A DNA stretch of 64,000 nucleotides from Comamonadaceae bacterium PBBC1 (GCA_002256145.1 NKIP01000012.1:1-64000), one strand, 5' to 3'. Positions 42,807 to 50,952 are shown, counted from the first letter of the stretch. Translations and numbers: made by a program. The notes: generated by a model from the sequence alone, not told the origin.

Positions 42807-43958
42807 TCACAAACTGCGCGAGATCAGCTCTTTCATGACCTCGCTGGTGCCGCCATAAATGCGGGTCACGCGCGAGTCCACAAAGGCGCGGGTGATGGGG
42901 TACTCCATCATGTAGCCGTAGCCGCCGTACAGCTGGAGCAACTCGTCGAGCGCCTTGCCCAGCTCTTCGGTGGCAAAGAGTTTGGCCATGGCGCCTTCTT
43001 GCACAGTGAGCTTGCGGCGCAGGTGCTCGGCGAGGTACTGGTCCACCATCATGCGCACGGCGGTGGTGCGGACTTTGATTTCGGCCAGCTTGAAGCGGGT
43101 GTTCTGAAAGTCAAACAGTGGCTTGCCAAAGACAACGCGCTCCTTGGTGTAGCGCACGGTCTCGTCAAACATCGCTTCCATCTTGGCGGCTGCGCCCAGC
43201 GCGATCACAAAACGCTCTTGCGCCAGCTCTTGCATCAGGTAGGCAAAGCCCTTGTTCTCTTCGCCCAAGATGTTGCTCACGGGCACGCGCACGTCTTCAA
43301 AAAACAGCTCGGCGGTGTCGGCCGCTTCCTGGCCCATTTTGTCGAGCTTGCGACCTTTGCGAAAACCAGCGCGATCGGCCTCGACCAAGATCAGCGACAC
43401 GCCCTTGGCACCCAGCTCGGGCTCGGTCTTGGCCACCACCACGACCAAGTCGCAGTTCAGGCCGTTGGAGATGAAGGTCTTGGCACCGTTGATGACGTAG
43501 TCGCCCCCCTCGCGGCGCGCCGTGGTGCGGATGGCTTTGAGGTCGCTGCCCGCGCCGGGCTCGCTCATGGCAATGGCCAAAATGACTTCACCCGTGGCGC
43601 ATCGGGGCAACCACTGGGCTTTTTGTTCTGGCGTGCCCAGGCGCTCGATGTAAGGCGCCACCACGTCCGAGTGCAGACCAAAGCCCAGGCCACTCACACC
43701 CGAGCGGCCGATCTCTTCGACGATCACGGCGGCGTGGCCGAAGTCGCCACCGCCACCGCCCCATTCAGGGTCCATGGTGGCGCAGAGCAAGCCTTCGCGC
43801 CCGGCCTTGAGCCAGGTCTCGCGGTCGACCTTGCCGTCTTTGTCCCACTCGGCTTGGCGGGGTTTGCATTCGCGCTCTAAAAAGCGGCGCACGGTGGTGC
43901 GCAGCATTTCATGGTCTTCACGAAAGACGCTGCGGGGGAAAGTCAGGATGCTGTCCAT
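42807..43958 (-). CDS. Acyl-CoA dehydrogenase, long-chain/isovaleryl-type
   Basis: 383 residues. IAMSEPGAGSDLKAIRT flavin motif and YGGYGYMMEYPITRAF. The segment near the C terminus reads RIYGGTSEVMKEL: Gly instead of the YEGT Glu, as in long-chain and isovaleryl enzymes, where the base is on another helix. Start MDSILTFPRSVF at 43958 lies 7 bases after the SDR stop, showing coupling. Confidence 0.9.
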   Translation of the reverse strand: MDSILTFPRSVFREDHEMLRTTVRRFLERECKPRQAEWDKDGKVDRETWLKAGREGLLCATMDPEWGGGGGDFGHAAVIVEEIGRSGVSGLGFGLHSDVVAPYIERLGTPEQKAQWLPRCATGEVILAIAMSEPGAGSDLKAIRTTARREGGDYVINGAKTFISNGLNCDLVVVVAKTEPELGAKGVSLILVEADRAGFRKGRKLDKMGQEAADTAELFFEDVRVPVSNILGEENKGFAYLMQELAQERFVIALGAAAKMEAMFDETVRYTKERVVFGKPLFDFQNTRFKLAEIKVRTTAVRMMVDQYLAEHLRRKLTVQEGAMAKLFATEELGKALDELLQLYGGYGYMMEYPITRAFVDSRVTRIYGGTSEVMKELISRSL

Positions 43959-43965
43959 ATGCGCC

Positions 43966-44793
43966 TTAAGGACGGCCACCGCCGCAAACCAGCACCTGGC
44001 CGCTGACGTAGTTGGACTCGGGGATGCAGAACATGTAGACCGCGCCTGCGGCTTCTTCGGGTGTGCCGCCACGGCCGAGCGGAATGGTGGATTCGGCGGC
44101 CTTGAGGCGGTCAGGCTGCACGCCGACTGCGATGGTGCGGCCCTGAATCTCCACGCTGGCGTCGCCTGCCGTCAGGGGTTGCGTCAGGCGCGTCATGATC
44201 AGGCCAAAGGCCACGCTGTTGACGTTGACCTTGTAACGGCCCCACTCTTTGGCCATGGCTTTGGTCAAACCGTTGATGCCCGCCTTGGCAGCGGCGTAGT
44301 TCGCTTGGCCTGCGTTGCCGTACACGCCCGAGGTGGACGAGATGTTGACCACCTTGCGGTGCTTGGATATGCCGGCTTCGGCTTCGCGCTTGGCCGCTTC
44401 GCGGATGAAGCCCGAGGCGGCGCGCAAGATGCGAAACGGCGCTGTCATGTGCACGGCCAGCATGGCTTCCCACTGCTCGTCGCTCATCTTTTGCAGCACG
44501 TTGTCCCAGGTGTAACCGGCGTTGTTGACGATGATGTCGATGCCGCCAAACGCGTCGAGTGCGGTTTTGACAAAGCGGTCGCCAAAATCGTTGTCGGTCA
44601 CGCTGCCAATGCAGGCCACGGCCTGGCCGCCGCTGGCGACGATGTCGGCCACCGTCTGCTCGGCAGGGGCTTGGTCGAGGTCGTTGATGACGACGCGGGC
44701 GCCTTCGCTGGCGAGCTTGAGCGCGATTTCACGGCCGATGCCGCGACCGGAGCCTGACACCAGGGCCACCTGGCCTTCGAGTTTGCGGGTCAT
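43966..44793 (-). CDS. SDR-family 3-hydroxyacyl-CoA/ACP dehydrogenase-like
   Basis: 275 residues. VSGSGRGIGREIALKLASEG cofactor motif, NNAGYTWDNVLQKM, catalytic SSTSGVYGNAGQANYAAAK with Ser, Tyr and Lys. FabG-like with an insert after FIREAAKREAEA. Start has AAGGATT; a duplicate of that leader lies 153 bases upstream. It would oxidise a 3-hydroxyacyl-CoA in the ligase/dehydrogenase module. Confidence 0.87.
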   Translation of the reverse strand: MTRKLEGQVALVSGSGRGIGREIALKLASEGARVVINDLDQAPAEQTVADIVASGGQAVACIGSVTDNDFGDRFVKTALDAFGGIDIIVNNAGYTWDNVLQKMSDEQWEAMLAVHMTAPFRILRAASGFIREAAKREAEAGISKHRKVVNISSTSGVYGNAGQANYAAAKAGINGLTKAMAKEWGRYKVNVNSVAFGLIMTRLTQPLTAGDASVEIQGRTIAVGVQPDRLKAAESTIPLGRGGTPEEAAGAVYMFCIPESNYVSGQVLVCGGGRP

Positions 44794-45085
44794 GGGGAAT
44801 CCTTTTCTATGGCATGTTGAAGTTTGAAATGTGCACGCAAGTCATCTCGTAGGTCGGTGGCTTTAGCCCCGACATTGCATACTTCGGCGCAGGCTGCATG
44901 TCGGCTCTGTTGCCACCGACCTACATCTTCGATGTTTGCGATTCATGAGCAATCCTTTTCTACGGCATGCTGAAATTCGAAATGTCTGCGCAAGTCATCT
45001 CGTAGGTCGGTGGCTTTAGCCCCGACATTGCTGACTTTGGCGGAGGCTGCATGTCGGCTCTGTTGCCGCCGACCTACAACATCTT
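44794..45085. repeat. 153-bp tandem duplication of a gene leader with family A elements
   Basis: Unit 1 (44794-44946) and unit 2 (44947-45085) both start with the AATCCTTTTCTA leader and contain GTAGGTCGGTGGCTTTAGCC and TCGGCTCTGTTGCC(A/G)CCGACC. Leader landmarks are 153 bases apart (44798 and 44951). The outer copy carries its own AAGGATT and ATG (complement at 44946) leading to a short open frame of 27 codons. Confidence 0.82.
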
Positions 45086-45127
45086 TGGACATTGAATAGT
45101 TCACAGGGCCGAATCAATCCTGATGTT

Positions 45128-45547
45128 TCAGGCCAGCGCCACCACGGCGTCGCCTGCCAGCTTGACCTGGCCTTCGGCGTTGGCGGTGGTCAGCGACAGG
45201 CGCACGCGGCGCTCGCCATCAACCTCGAATTTTTCGGTCACCTGGCCCGTACAGGTGATTTTTTCGCCCACCTGCGTCATCGCGGCAAAGCGCACGCTGT
45301 AGTCGCGAATGGCCGTTTGCGGCACCCAGTTGGTGAGCAGGCGGGCCAGCCAGCCCATGGACAACATGCCGTGGGCGATCACGTCGGGCAAGCCCGCGAT
45401 GTGCGCGAAATCGGTGTCGACGTGGATCGGGTTGTGGTCACCCGATGCGCCGCAATACAGCGCCAGCGTCAGGCGCGAAACGGGCGGCAGCTCCAGCGCA
45501 GTAATGGCGTCGCCCACTTGCAGGGCATCAAAAGAGGGGAGTGTCAT
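45128..45547 (-). CDS. MaoC-domain hydratase subunit
   Basis: 139-residue single hotdog with the hydratase-2 motif ALYCGASGDHNPIHVDTDFA (catalytic Asp and His) and DVIAHGMLSMGWL. It probably pairs with the FAS1-like half encoded by the preceding gene to form one functional enoyl-CoA hydratase. AAGGAAA precedes ATG at 45547, 10 bases after the stop of that gene. Confidence 0.87.
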   Translation of the reverse strand: MTLPSFDALQVGDAITALELPPVSRLTLALYCGASGDHNPIHVDTDFAHIAGLPDVIAHGMLSMGWLARLLTNWVPQTAIRDYSVRFAAMTQVGEKITCTGQVTEKFEVDGERRVRLSLTTANAEGQVKLAGDAVVALA

Positions 45548-45557
45548 GGGGGTTTCC

Positions 45558-46010
45558 TTATGCACTGACGCCGTGGCGCAAAACGGTCACGGCGCGCAAG
45601 TCGGCCACATGCTCGCCACGCTGGTTGCTGACGCGGGTTTTGCGCACCACGAATTCGAGTGCGCCGCCTTTTTTGTCGTAAATGTCTTCGATGCGCTGCT
45701 CAAAGCGCAGCACATCGCCCGCATAGGCCATGCGGTGGAAGGTGAAGCCCTGCTCGCCGTGCAGCAGCTTGCGGTAGTCCATGCCCAGCAGGTTGCGGAT
45801 CGCGGCCGGGTCGGGCGACTCCATCTCCAGACAAAACAAAAACGTGGGCGGCACGGGCAAACCCGGGTGGCCTGTGGCGCGGGCGGCGGCTTCGTCGGTG
45901 TAGACCGGGTCGGTCTGGCCCGTGGCCTTGGCGAAGAATTTCAGGCGACCTTTTTCAACCAGCACCTCAAAGGCGGGCATGGTGTGGCCGATGAATTTAC
46001 GGTCGATCAT
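45558..46010 (-). CDS. FAS1-like MaoC N-terminal-type hydratase subunit
   Basis: 150 residues. RKFIGHTMPAFEVLVEKGRL, FAKATGQTDPVYTDEAAA and LPVPPTFLFCLEMES are the FAS1-like/MaoC N-terminal half, which binds substrate but lacks the catalytic Asp/His pair. With the following MaoC gene it makes a split two-chain hydratase. Starts two bases after the thiolase stop. Confidence 0.85.
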   Translation of the reverse strand: MIDRKFIGHTMPAFEVLVEKGRLKFFAKATGQTDPVYTDEAAARATGHPGLPVPPTFLFCLEMESPDPAAIRNLLGMDYRKLLHGEQGFTFHRMAYAGDVLRFEQRIEDIYDKKGGALEFVVRKTRVSNQRGEHVADLRAVTVLRHGVSA

Positions 46011-46012
46011 GG

Positions 46013-47206
46013 TCAGACTTTCTGATAGAGCGTGACCACACAAGCACCGCCCAAGCCCAGGTTGTGCTGCAGCGCCAGTCGTGCGCCTTCGACCTGTCGC
46101 TGGTCGGCTGTGCCGCGCAGCTGCGAGACCAGCTCGTAACACTGCGCCAGCCCGGTGGCCCCCAGCGGGTGGCCCTTGGACAGCAGACCGCCAGAGGGGT
46201 TGGTGACGATGCGCCCGCCGTAAGTGTTGTCGCCGTCCACGATGAACTTTTCGGCGGTGCCTTCGGGCGTGAGGCCCAGGCCTTCGTAGGTGATGAGTTC
46301 ATTGGCCGTGAAGCAGTCGTGCAGCTCCACCACGTCCAGGTCTTCGGGGCCGATGCCAGCGGCTTCGTAGACCTGTTTGGCCGCGTTGGCCGTCATGTCG
46401 TAGCCCACCACGCGGCGCATGTCGTCGCTCTCGAAGGTGCTGGGCGTGTCGGTGGTCATGGCCTGTGCGGCAATCACCACACTGGCGTCGAGCTTGTGCT
46501 TTTTGGCAAAGTCGGCCGAGCAGACGATGGCGGCCGCCGCGCCGCAGGTGGGCGGGCAGCACTGGTAGCGCGTGAGTGGGCCAAACACGGTGGGCGAAGC
46601 CATCACCTCTTCGAGCGAGAGCGTCTGGCGGAACACGGCCAGCGGGTTGCGCGCCGCGTGCTGGCGCGCCTTGACAGAGATGCGGCCAAAGGTGTCGGCG
46701 CGGATGCCGTATTCCTTCATGTAGTCCAGGCCCGCGCCCCCAAAGAACTGGGCGGCACGGGGCGCGGCCACATCAAAGCCCTGGTGCGCGGTCATGACCT
46801 CGACAAAGCGGGCCATGGGCGCGGGACGGTCTTGGTAAGCCCCTTTCAGAGGGCCGGGCACCATTTGCTCAAAACCGAGCGCAATGGCGCATTCGACCAT
46901 GCCACTCTCCACCGCCTGGCGTGCCAAGTACAGGGCACTGGAGCCGGTGGAACAGTTGTTGTTGAGGTTAAAAACCGGGATGCCGGTCAGGCCCACGCCG
47001 TAGATGGCCGCTTGCCCGGCGGTGGAATCGCCATAGACATAGCCCACATAGGCCTGCTGCACAGCGTCGTAAGGCACACCCGCATCGTCAAGCGCCAGCT
47101 GAGCCGCCCGCGCACCCATGAGGTGGTAGGACTCACTGGCCCCGGGTTTGGTGAAGGGGATCATGCCCACGCCGACGACGTGAACTGCGCGCTTGCTAAC
47201 GGCCAT
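46013..47206 (-). CDS. SCP-x-type thiolase (lipid-transfer-protein family)
   Basis: 397 residues. Nucleophilic Cys C85 in NLNNNCSTGSSALYLAR, and the His in TNPSGGLLSKGHPLGATG, so it is an active 3-ketoacyl-CoA thiolase by motif. Leads the operon of hydratase halves, SDR, dehydrogenase and ligase. A CAAGGAGCAGGC ribosome site precedes ATG. This class handles branched or sterol-derived acyl chains. Confidence 0.9.
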   Translation of the reverse strand: MAVSKRAVHVVGVGMIPFTKPGASESYHLMGARAAQLALDDAGVPYDAVQQAYVGYVYGDSTAGQAAIYGVGLTGIPVFNLNNNCSTGSSALYLARQAVESGMVECAIALGFEQMVPGPLKGAYQDRPAPMARFVEVMTAHQGFDVAAPRAAQFFGGAGLDYMKEYGIRADTFGRISVKARQHAARNPLAVFRQTLSLEEVMASPTVFGPLTRYQCCPPTCGAAAAIVCSADFAKKHKLDASVVIAAQAMTTDTPSTFESDDMRRVVGYDMTANAAKQVYEAAGIGPEDLDVVELHDCFTANELITYEGLGLTPEGTAEKFIVDGDNTYGGRIVTNPSGGLLSKGHPLGATGLAQCYELVSQLRGTADQRQVEGARLALQHNLGLGGACVVTLYQKV

Positions 47207-47307
47207 GCCTGCTCCTTGAAAGGGTTCGATACGTACAAAGTATCGAGCGCCAAGGAGGCTTTACCAATCGCCAATCAGGTCAAGATGATTGGCAGGAAGT
47301 GACATTT

Positions 47308-47343
47308 TTGATGATCAAACGGCCCTGAATTAATATCTATAAT
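47308..47343 (+). promoter_or_regulatory. Control region of the Xre/RES module
   Basis: TTGATGATCAA palindrome (47308-47318) and TATAAT -10 (47338-47343) within an AT-rich patch. Transcription would start about 4-5 bases before the ATG at 47355, so the message is close to leaderless. No clear -35 at the right spacing. Confidence 0.5.
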
Positions 47344-47354
47344 CAGACAATTAA

Positions 47355-47942
47355 ATGACCAAATTGGACAACGCCATGCACTCAATAGCAAAAATCGACG
47401 CGCCTGGCTCTTCGAGCAAAAAACCCCGGCGAATGGCCATCGCCCGAAAAGTCAAGAAAACGGACGTTTTTGTGACGACATTCGTGAGCAAGAAAACCGC
47501 GACCATCGATCTCCATAAAGCATTGCCGACCGGTGGCCAAAATCCATCGATTTTTACCTTGGTGCGTTGCAATTTATGGGATCAAACGGTCTTCGTCCGA
47601 CAAGGCTTATCGTCCAAAACCGTTGTCGAAATGTGCGATGCGTTGGCCATGCCTCGGGCCAGCTTTCTGGATTACCTCCAGCTGCCCAGAAGCACAATTG
47701 AAGCACGCATCAAAAATAATACCCCGCTGACCCCCACCGAAGGGGATGCGGTACTTCGCTCAGCCAAGGCCTTGGCCAGGGCACAAGAGGTCTTTGAAGA
47801 CAGCCATGCTGCATCGTCCTGGCTGAAGCGGGAGATCAGATCCCTCGGTGGCGTGACACCGGTGTCGCTCATGGACACGGACAGTGGCTTCGAGCTGGTG
47901 ATGCACACGCTGGGTCGGATCGAACACGGCGTGGTGGCTTGA
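47355..47942 (+). CDS. Xre/MbcA/ParS-type antitoxin (DUF2384)
   Basis: 195 residues. Helix-turn-helix-like middle (KTVVEMCDALAMPRASFLDY) and the ParS toxin-binding end (ALARAQEVFEDSHAASSWLK, FELVMHTLGRIEHGVVA). It is the antitoxin partner of a RES-domain toxin encoded next. A basic N-terminal extension of about 60 residues is longer than usual. Stop overlaps the toxin start (TGATG). Confidence 0.87.
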   Translation: MTKLDNAMHSIAKIDAPGSSSKKPRRMAIARKVKKTDVFVTTFVSKKTATIDLHKALPTGGQNPSIFTLVRCNLWDQTVFVRQGLSSKTVVEMCDALAMPRASFLDYLQLPRSTIEARIKNNTPLTPTEGDAVLRSAKALARAQEVFEDSHAASSWLKREIRSLGGVTPVSLMDTDSGFELVMHTLGRIEHGVVA

Positions 47943-48436
47943 TGCCTGCCAAGAGCGCCGCCCCCACCACAGTCTGGCGAATAGCCAAGCACACCAAAGA
48001 CTTCCGAGCGGAGGACCTCAGTGGAGGAGGGGCCGCAGCAGTGGGTGGCCGTTGGAACGCGGTGGGGAACCCGGTGGTGTATGCGGGTACATCGATTGCG
48101 CTGTGCACACTGGAGACGCTGGCACACATCGGCGATGACATCGCCTGCAGAAACAGGTTTCTGGTGGGCATCGAAATCCCACACAAGTTGTGGGAGGCAC
48201 GTCAGGTGGTTGCCCCAGACAGCTTGCCCAAAACCTGGGTCGCCGAGCCGCCCGGCATGGACACGGTCCATGTGGGAAACGCATGGCTCAAAAGCTGCGA
48301 CAGCTTACTGCTGCTGGTGCCCTCGGTCATTGTTCACGAAGAGTTCAATGTGCTGATCAACCCCAAGCACAAGGATGCAGACAAGATCAAAGCCCAAGTG
48401 CACAGGCCCTTCGTCTACGACCCTCGCCTGGCTTGA
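47942..48436 (+). CDS. RES-domain toxin (NAD+ phosphorylase family)
   Basis: 164 residues. TTVWRIAKHTKDFRAEDLSG, GRWNAVGNPVVYAGTSIALC (Arg and Tyr of the RES site), TLETLAHIGDD and NPKHKDADKI at the end. RES toxins deplete NAD+ with phosphate and stop growth. Start overlaps the antitoxin stop. Complete by length. Confidence 0.9.
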   Translation: MPAKSAAPTTVWRIAKHTKDFRAEDLSGGGAAAVGGRWNAVGNPVVYAGTSIALCTLETLAHIGDDIACRNRFLVGIEIPHKLWEARQVVAPDSLPKTWVAEPPGMDTVHVGNAWLKSCDSLLLLVPSVIVHEEFNVLINPKHKDADKIKAQVHRPFVYDPRLA

Positions 48437-48563
48437 GTGAATTGAGGCGTTGGTTCAATGTCAGTCAGAGAAACTGCGCTGTCAACTTATGCACAGATCT
48501 TGCAGCGCATGGTTAGCCATTGCAGCAAAGAACGAATGCCAGGATCGATTTAGACCAAGATTG

Positions 48564-48757
48564 CGTGAACTGGTCATCTCCCGCAGGCGCAGCGTCTGTC
48601 TGGCGCGCTAGGCATGGGTCGATGTGTTGGACCGGGTCATGGTGGCCAGGATTAGGCCCCCACGCGAAGCGGGTGATCAAGATGATGTTTGAGCGTTGAG
48701 GCCTCAAAACCTGATTCAAGACGGAACGGGGTCACGCTGAGTGTGCGCTTGGCGATC
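48564..48757 (+). pseudogene. Decayed copy of the parE 3' half and following bases
   Basis: Matches 50409-50607 closely (for example CATCTCCCGCAGGCGCAGCG and GGACCGGGTCATGGTGGCC). The translation RELVISRRRS...LAR then meets TAG at 48609-48611 where the intact gene has TAC. Homology runs through the start of the next minus-strand toxin gene's 3' end, so a whole block was duplicated and then decayed. Confidence 0.82.
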
Positions 48758-49088
48758 AAGCAGCGAGCAAGCGATCCATCAAATGTCGCCTGAAATCGCG
48801 CATGCTCGGTATGAACATGTAAACGGTCAAAAGCGCATCAGAGATCTGGTAAACCACATAGGCATTTTTGTGCTGATATCTTTTGAATCCAGTCAAGCCC
48901 GTGCCATCGAGTTCAAAGATGTTGCTGCCCAGTTCCGGATTCGTTGCCAATTTATGGAGTTTGACTTTCCATTCGTGATTGATTTCAAGCCAAGTTTCAG
49001 CCCCAAATTTCTGCGTCACGTAGGTTTTGATTCTTCGGTAGTCTGATTTTGCCGACTGAAGAATCACAACTTTTCTGGGGCCTGTCAT
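48756..49088 (-). CDS. RelE/ParE-family toxin
   Basis: 110 residues. KVVILQSAKSDYRRIKTYVT at the start, GLTGFKRYQHKNAYVVYQIS and IPSMRDFRRHL at the end fit the RelE/ParE fold. It pairs with the Phd-type antitoxin whose stop overlaps its start (ATGA). The target is mRNA on the ribosome or gyrase; motifs do not decide. Confidence 0.87.
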   Translation of the reverse strand: MTGPRKVVILQSAKSDYRRIKTYVTQKFGAETWLEINHEWKVKLHKLATNPELGSNIFELDGTGLTGFKRYQHKNAYVVYQISDALLTVYMFIPSMRDFRRHLMDRLLAA

Positions 49089-49351
49089 TCTTCACGCGCC
49101 ATTTCGCTGAAGAAGTCATCAGCCTCTTGAAACTGGCCTTGAGCCAGCTCTTTGTTACCCATCGCAATCAGCTTTAAGAGTGCCATGGTTTCTTGTTGTT
49201 GCTCGTAGGCTTGGATATCAAGCACCACCATCTTGGCTTCACCGTTTTGCGTGATGATCAGCGGATCAGGGTTGGTGGCGAAGTTTTTAATGATGTCGGC
49301 AGCGTGTGACTTGAGATATGAAATAGGCTTGATTTGTTGAGCGAGTGACAT
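49085..49351 (-). CDS. Phd/YefM-type antitoxin
   Basis: 88 residues. Opening AQQIKPISYLKSHAADIIKN and TQNGEAKMVVLDIQAYEQ are the Phd/YefM signature, followed by a helical toxin-wrapping tail. ATG at 49351 with GAGG upstream; a longer start is unlikely. Operator and promoter lie just upstream. Confidence 0.87.
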   Translation of the reverse strand: MSLAQQIKPISYLKSHAADIIKNFATNPDPLIITQNGEAKMVVLDIQAYEQQQETMALLKLIAMGNKELAQGQFQEADDFFSEMAREE

Positions 49352-49378
49352 GGCAGCCTCAGAAGTAAATTCAAACCA

Positions 49379-49406
49379 AATATAGACCAAATTTGGTTCG
49401 CGTCAA
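49379..49406 (-). promoter_or_regulatory. Promoter and operator of the Phd/RelE module
   Basis: On the minus strand TTGACG (49401-49406), 16-base spacer, TATATT (49379-49384). The spacer contains the 12-base palindrome ACCAAATTTGGT (49386-49397), which suits repression by the antitoxin. Confidence 0.75.
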
Positions 49407-49522
49407 GTCCATACCCAGCCTGCAACGTCGTCAACAACTCAGTCGCATTCTCCATCTGCGCTTTGTTCTGCTGTCAGCGAGCGCAGGTGTGTGTGCCATG
49501 CAATGTCAGCTGCTTCCTAGTA

Positions 49523-49806
49523 CGCCTGGCAAGAGTTGCCGTTGGTGAAACATCACGCCCCTGCGTGGTCGTCTCACCAGCAGAGTTGAATGACGCGCTG
49601 CGAACCGTGATCGTGACCCCCATGACCTCCAAGGGCTTTGCGGCTCCGTTCAGGTCCCGGTGACGCATGCTGGCCCCAAGGGTTTGATCGTGCTGGACCA
49701 ATTGCAGACAGTCGATAAGTTGCGTTTGGTCAAGAAGCTGGGCGCAGTACCTGCAAAGACTTTGAGTGCCGTGTTGGTGACGCTGCAAGAGGTTTTTGCT
49801 GCATAA
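49523..49806 (+). pseudogene. mazF/pemK toxin gene, N-terminally eroded and frameshifted
   Basis: First part reads SRPCVVVSPAELNDALRTVI then VTPMTSKGFAAPFRSR and a stop at 49661-49663. The next frame continues the family with KGLIVLDQLQTVDKLRLVKK and TLSAVLVTLQEVFAA to TAA at 49804. One missing base near 49650 explains the break (FRVPVTHAGP expected). The normal start segment before SRPC is also unrecognisable. No antitoxin is adjacent. Confidence 0.82.
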
Positions 49807-49882
49807 GTCACACGCGTCGGTTCCTGGCAATCAAGCCAACGCATCGCTCTCAGTCGGTTCGATCTGTGTAAAATTGACCAAA

Positions 49883-49900
49883 GTAGTCACTTCTGACTAC
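49883..49900 (+). promoter_or_regulatory. Operator of the ParD/ParE-type module
   Basis: GTAGTCA CTTC TGACTAC, 7-bp arms in perfect inversion, 19 bases before the antitoxin start. Inferred autoregulatory site. Confidence 0.65.
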
Positions 49901-49918
49901 CCATGAATGGAGCTTGTC

Positions 49919-50233
49919 ATGCCCGCTGTTCCTGCCAATATCCCCACCAGTCTGAAACTGCCCGGCGCGCTCAAACTGCAGCTTGAAGAAGATGCCAAAC
50001 AAATGGGCATGAGCCTGCACGCTTTCATGGTGAGCACGCTGGCCGATGCGGCGCAGCGCAAGCGCTTGCGGCAATCATTTGCACAAGATTCGGCCGATGC
50101 GCTGGCCGTCATGAAGTCCACCGGCACAGGTCATGCGCTGGACGATGTTCGTCTCTATTTTTCTCAACTCAAAGAACATCGTCAGGGGAAGAGCGCGCCG
50201 CCTGCACCTTTGCAAGCGAAAAAAATGGGCTGA
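49919..50233 (+). CDS. Antitoxin of a ParE-type toxin (CopG/ParD-like)
   Basis: 104 residues: short ribbon-helix-helix-like start (IPTSLKLPGALKLQLEEDAK, then GMSLHAFMVSTLADAAQR) followed by a basic tail. ATG at 49919 is favoured by GGAG at 49909-49912; an ATG at 49907 is possible. It is followed by a ParE toxin after three bases. Family call rests on the ribbon pattern and position. Confidence 0.78.
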   Translation: MPAVPANIPTSLKLPGALKLQLEEDAKQMGMSLHAFMVSTLADAAQRKRLRQSFAQDSADALAVMKSTGTGHALDDVRLYFSQLKEHRQGKSAPPAPLQAKKMG

Positions 50234-50236
50234 GGT

Positions 50237-50539
50237 GTGAGCACCGTATTTCTCAGCCCAGCGGCATTTCAGGATTTGGTCCGGCTGGAAACGTTTTTGC
50301 ACGAATCCGAAGACCCATTGGCTGGGGAACTGCTCGATTTCATCCTAGATGCCTTGCAAGTGTTGACGCATCAACCTGGCATAGGTCGCCCGGTAGAAGG
50401 TGGTTTGCGTGAACTGATCATCTCCCGCAGGCGCAGCGGCTATCTGGCGCGCTACGCATGGGACGATGTTTTGGACCGGGTCATGGTGGCCCGTATTCGG
50501 CACCAACGCGAAGCGGGTTATCAAGATGATGAAGTTTGA
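50237..50539 (+). CDS. ParE-family toxin
   Basis: 100 residues. STVFLSPAAFQDLVRLETFL, GIGRPVEGGLRELIISRRRS, YLARYAWDDVLDRVMVARIR, and RHQREAGYQ match the ParE/RelE plasmid-stabilisation family. GTG start, coupled to the antitoxin. Targets gyrase in known members. A decayed partial copy sits 1.8 kb upstream. Confidence 0.87.
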   Translation: MSTVFLSPAAFQDLVRLETFLHESEDPLAGELLDFILDALQVLTHQPGIGRPVEGGLRELIISRRRSGYLARYAWDDVLDRVMVARIRHQREAGYQDDEV

Positions 50540-50562
50540 GCGCTCAGACTTTAAAACCCGAT

Positions 50563-50952
50563 TCAAAGCTCGTCGGGGTAACGCTGAGCGTGCGCCTTGG
50601 CGATCATTTGCCAAGGTGGCATTCCGAAGTCGTTTGCATCGGCCAAACTGACATCGTGCAGGCCGTAATTTTGCGCAGCCAATGCGATGGCTTGGCGTGT
50701 GTCCGCGCCATGTGCCAAAAGAAGCGCGGTGATTTCGGTGAATGCCAAAAAATCAGGTTCTTCCAACAAGCAGTCGGACCATCGGAACAGGACCATGCTC
50801 AGCACCGTGATGGGCTGAACCGCACCGTAGTCGTCGTCCAGGGTGCGGACATAAAGAATGTCAGCACCATCTTTCAGGCATTGTTGAACGGCGGCAAGGT
50901 CATGGTCGGCCACCGCATCCAGCAAGGCTTCGTTGAGTTCAAGATTTGTCAT
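50563..50952 (-). CDS. Ankyrin-repeat-like small protein
   Basis: 129 residues. LNEALLDAVADHDLAAVQQCLKDGAD (in parts) is an ankyrin-like helix pair; EITALLLAHGAD is a second. Role unknown. Convergent with the parE gene, and its last bases are part of the duplicated block seen at 48700-48757. Confidence 0.68.
   Translation of the reverse strand: MTNLELNEALLDAVADHDLAAVQQCLKDGADILYVRTLDDDYGAVQPITVLSMVLFRWSDCLLEEPDFLAFTEITALLLAHGADTRQAIALAAQNYGLHDVSLADANDFGMPPWQMIAKAHAQRYPDEL

Noticed and set aside
49400-49460. Minus-strand segment reading ENATELLTTLQAGYGLD
   Set aside because: It looks protein-like, perhaps a gene remnant, but is too short and has no recognised family.
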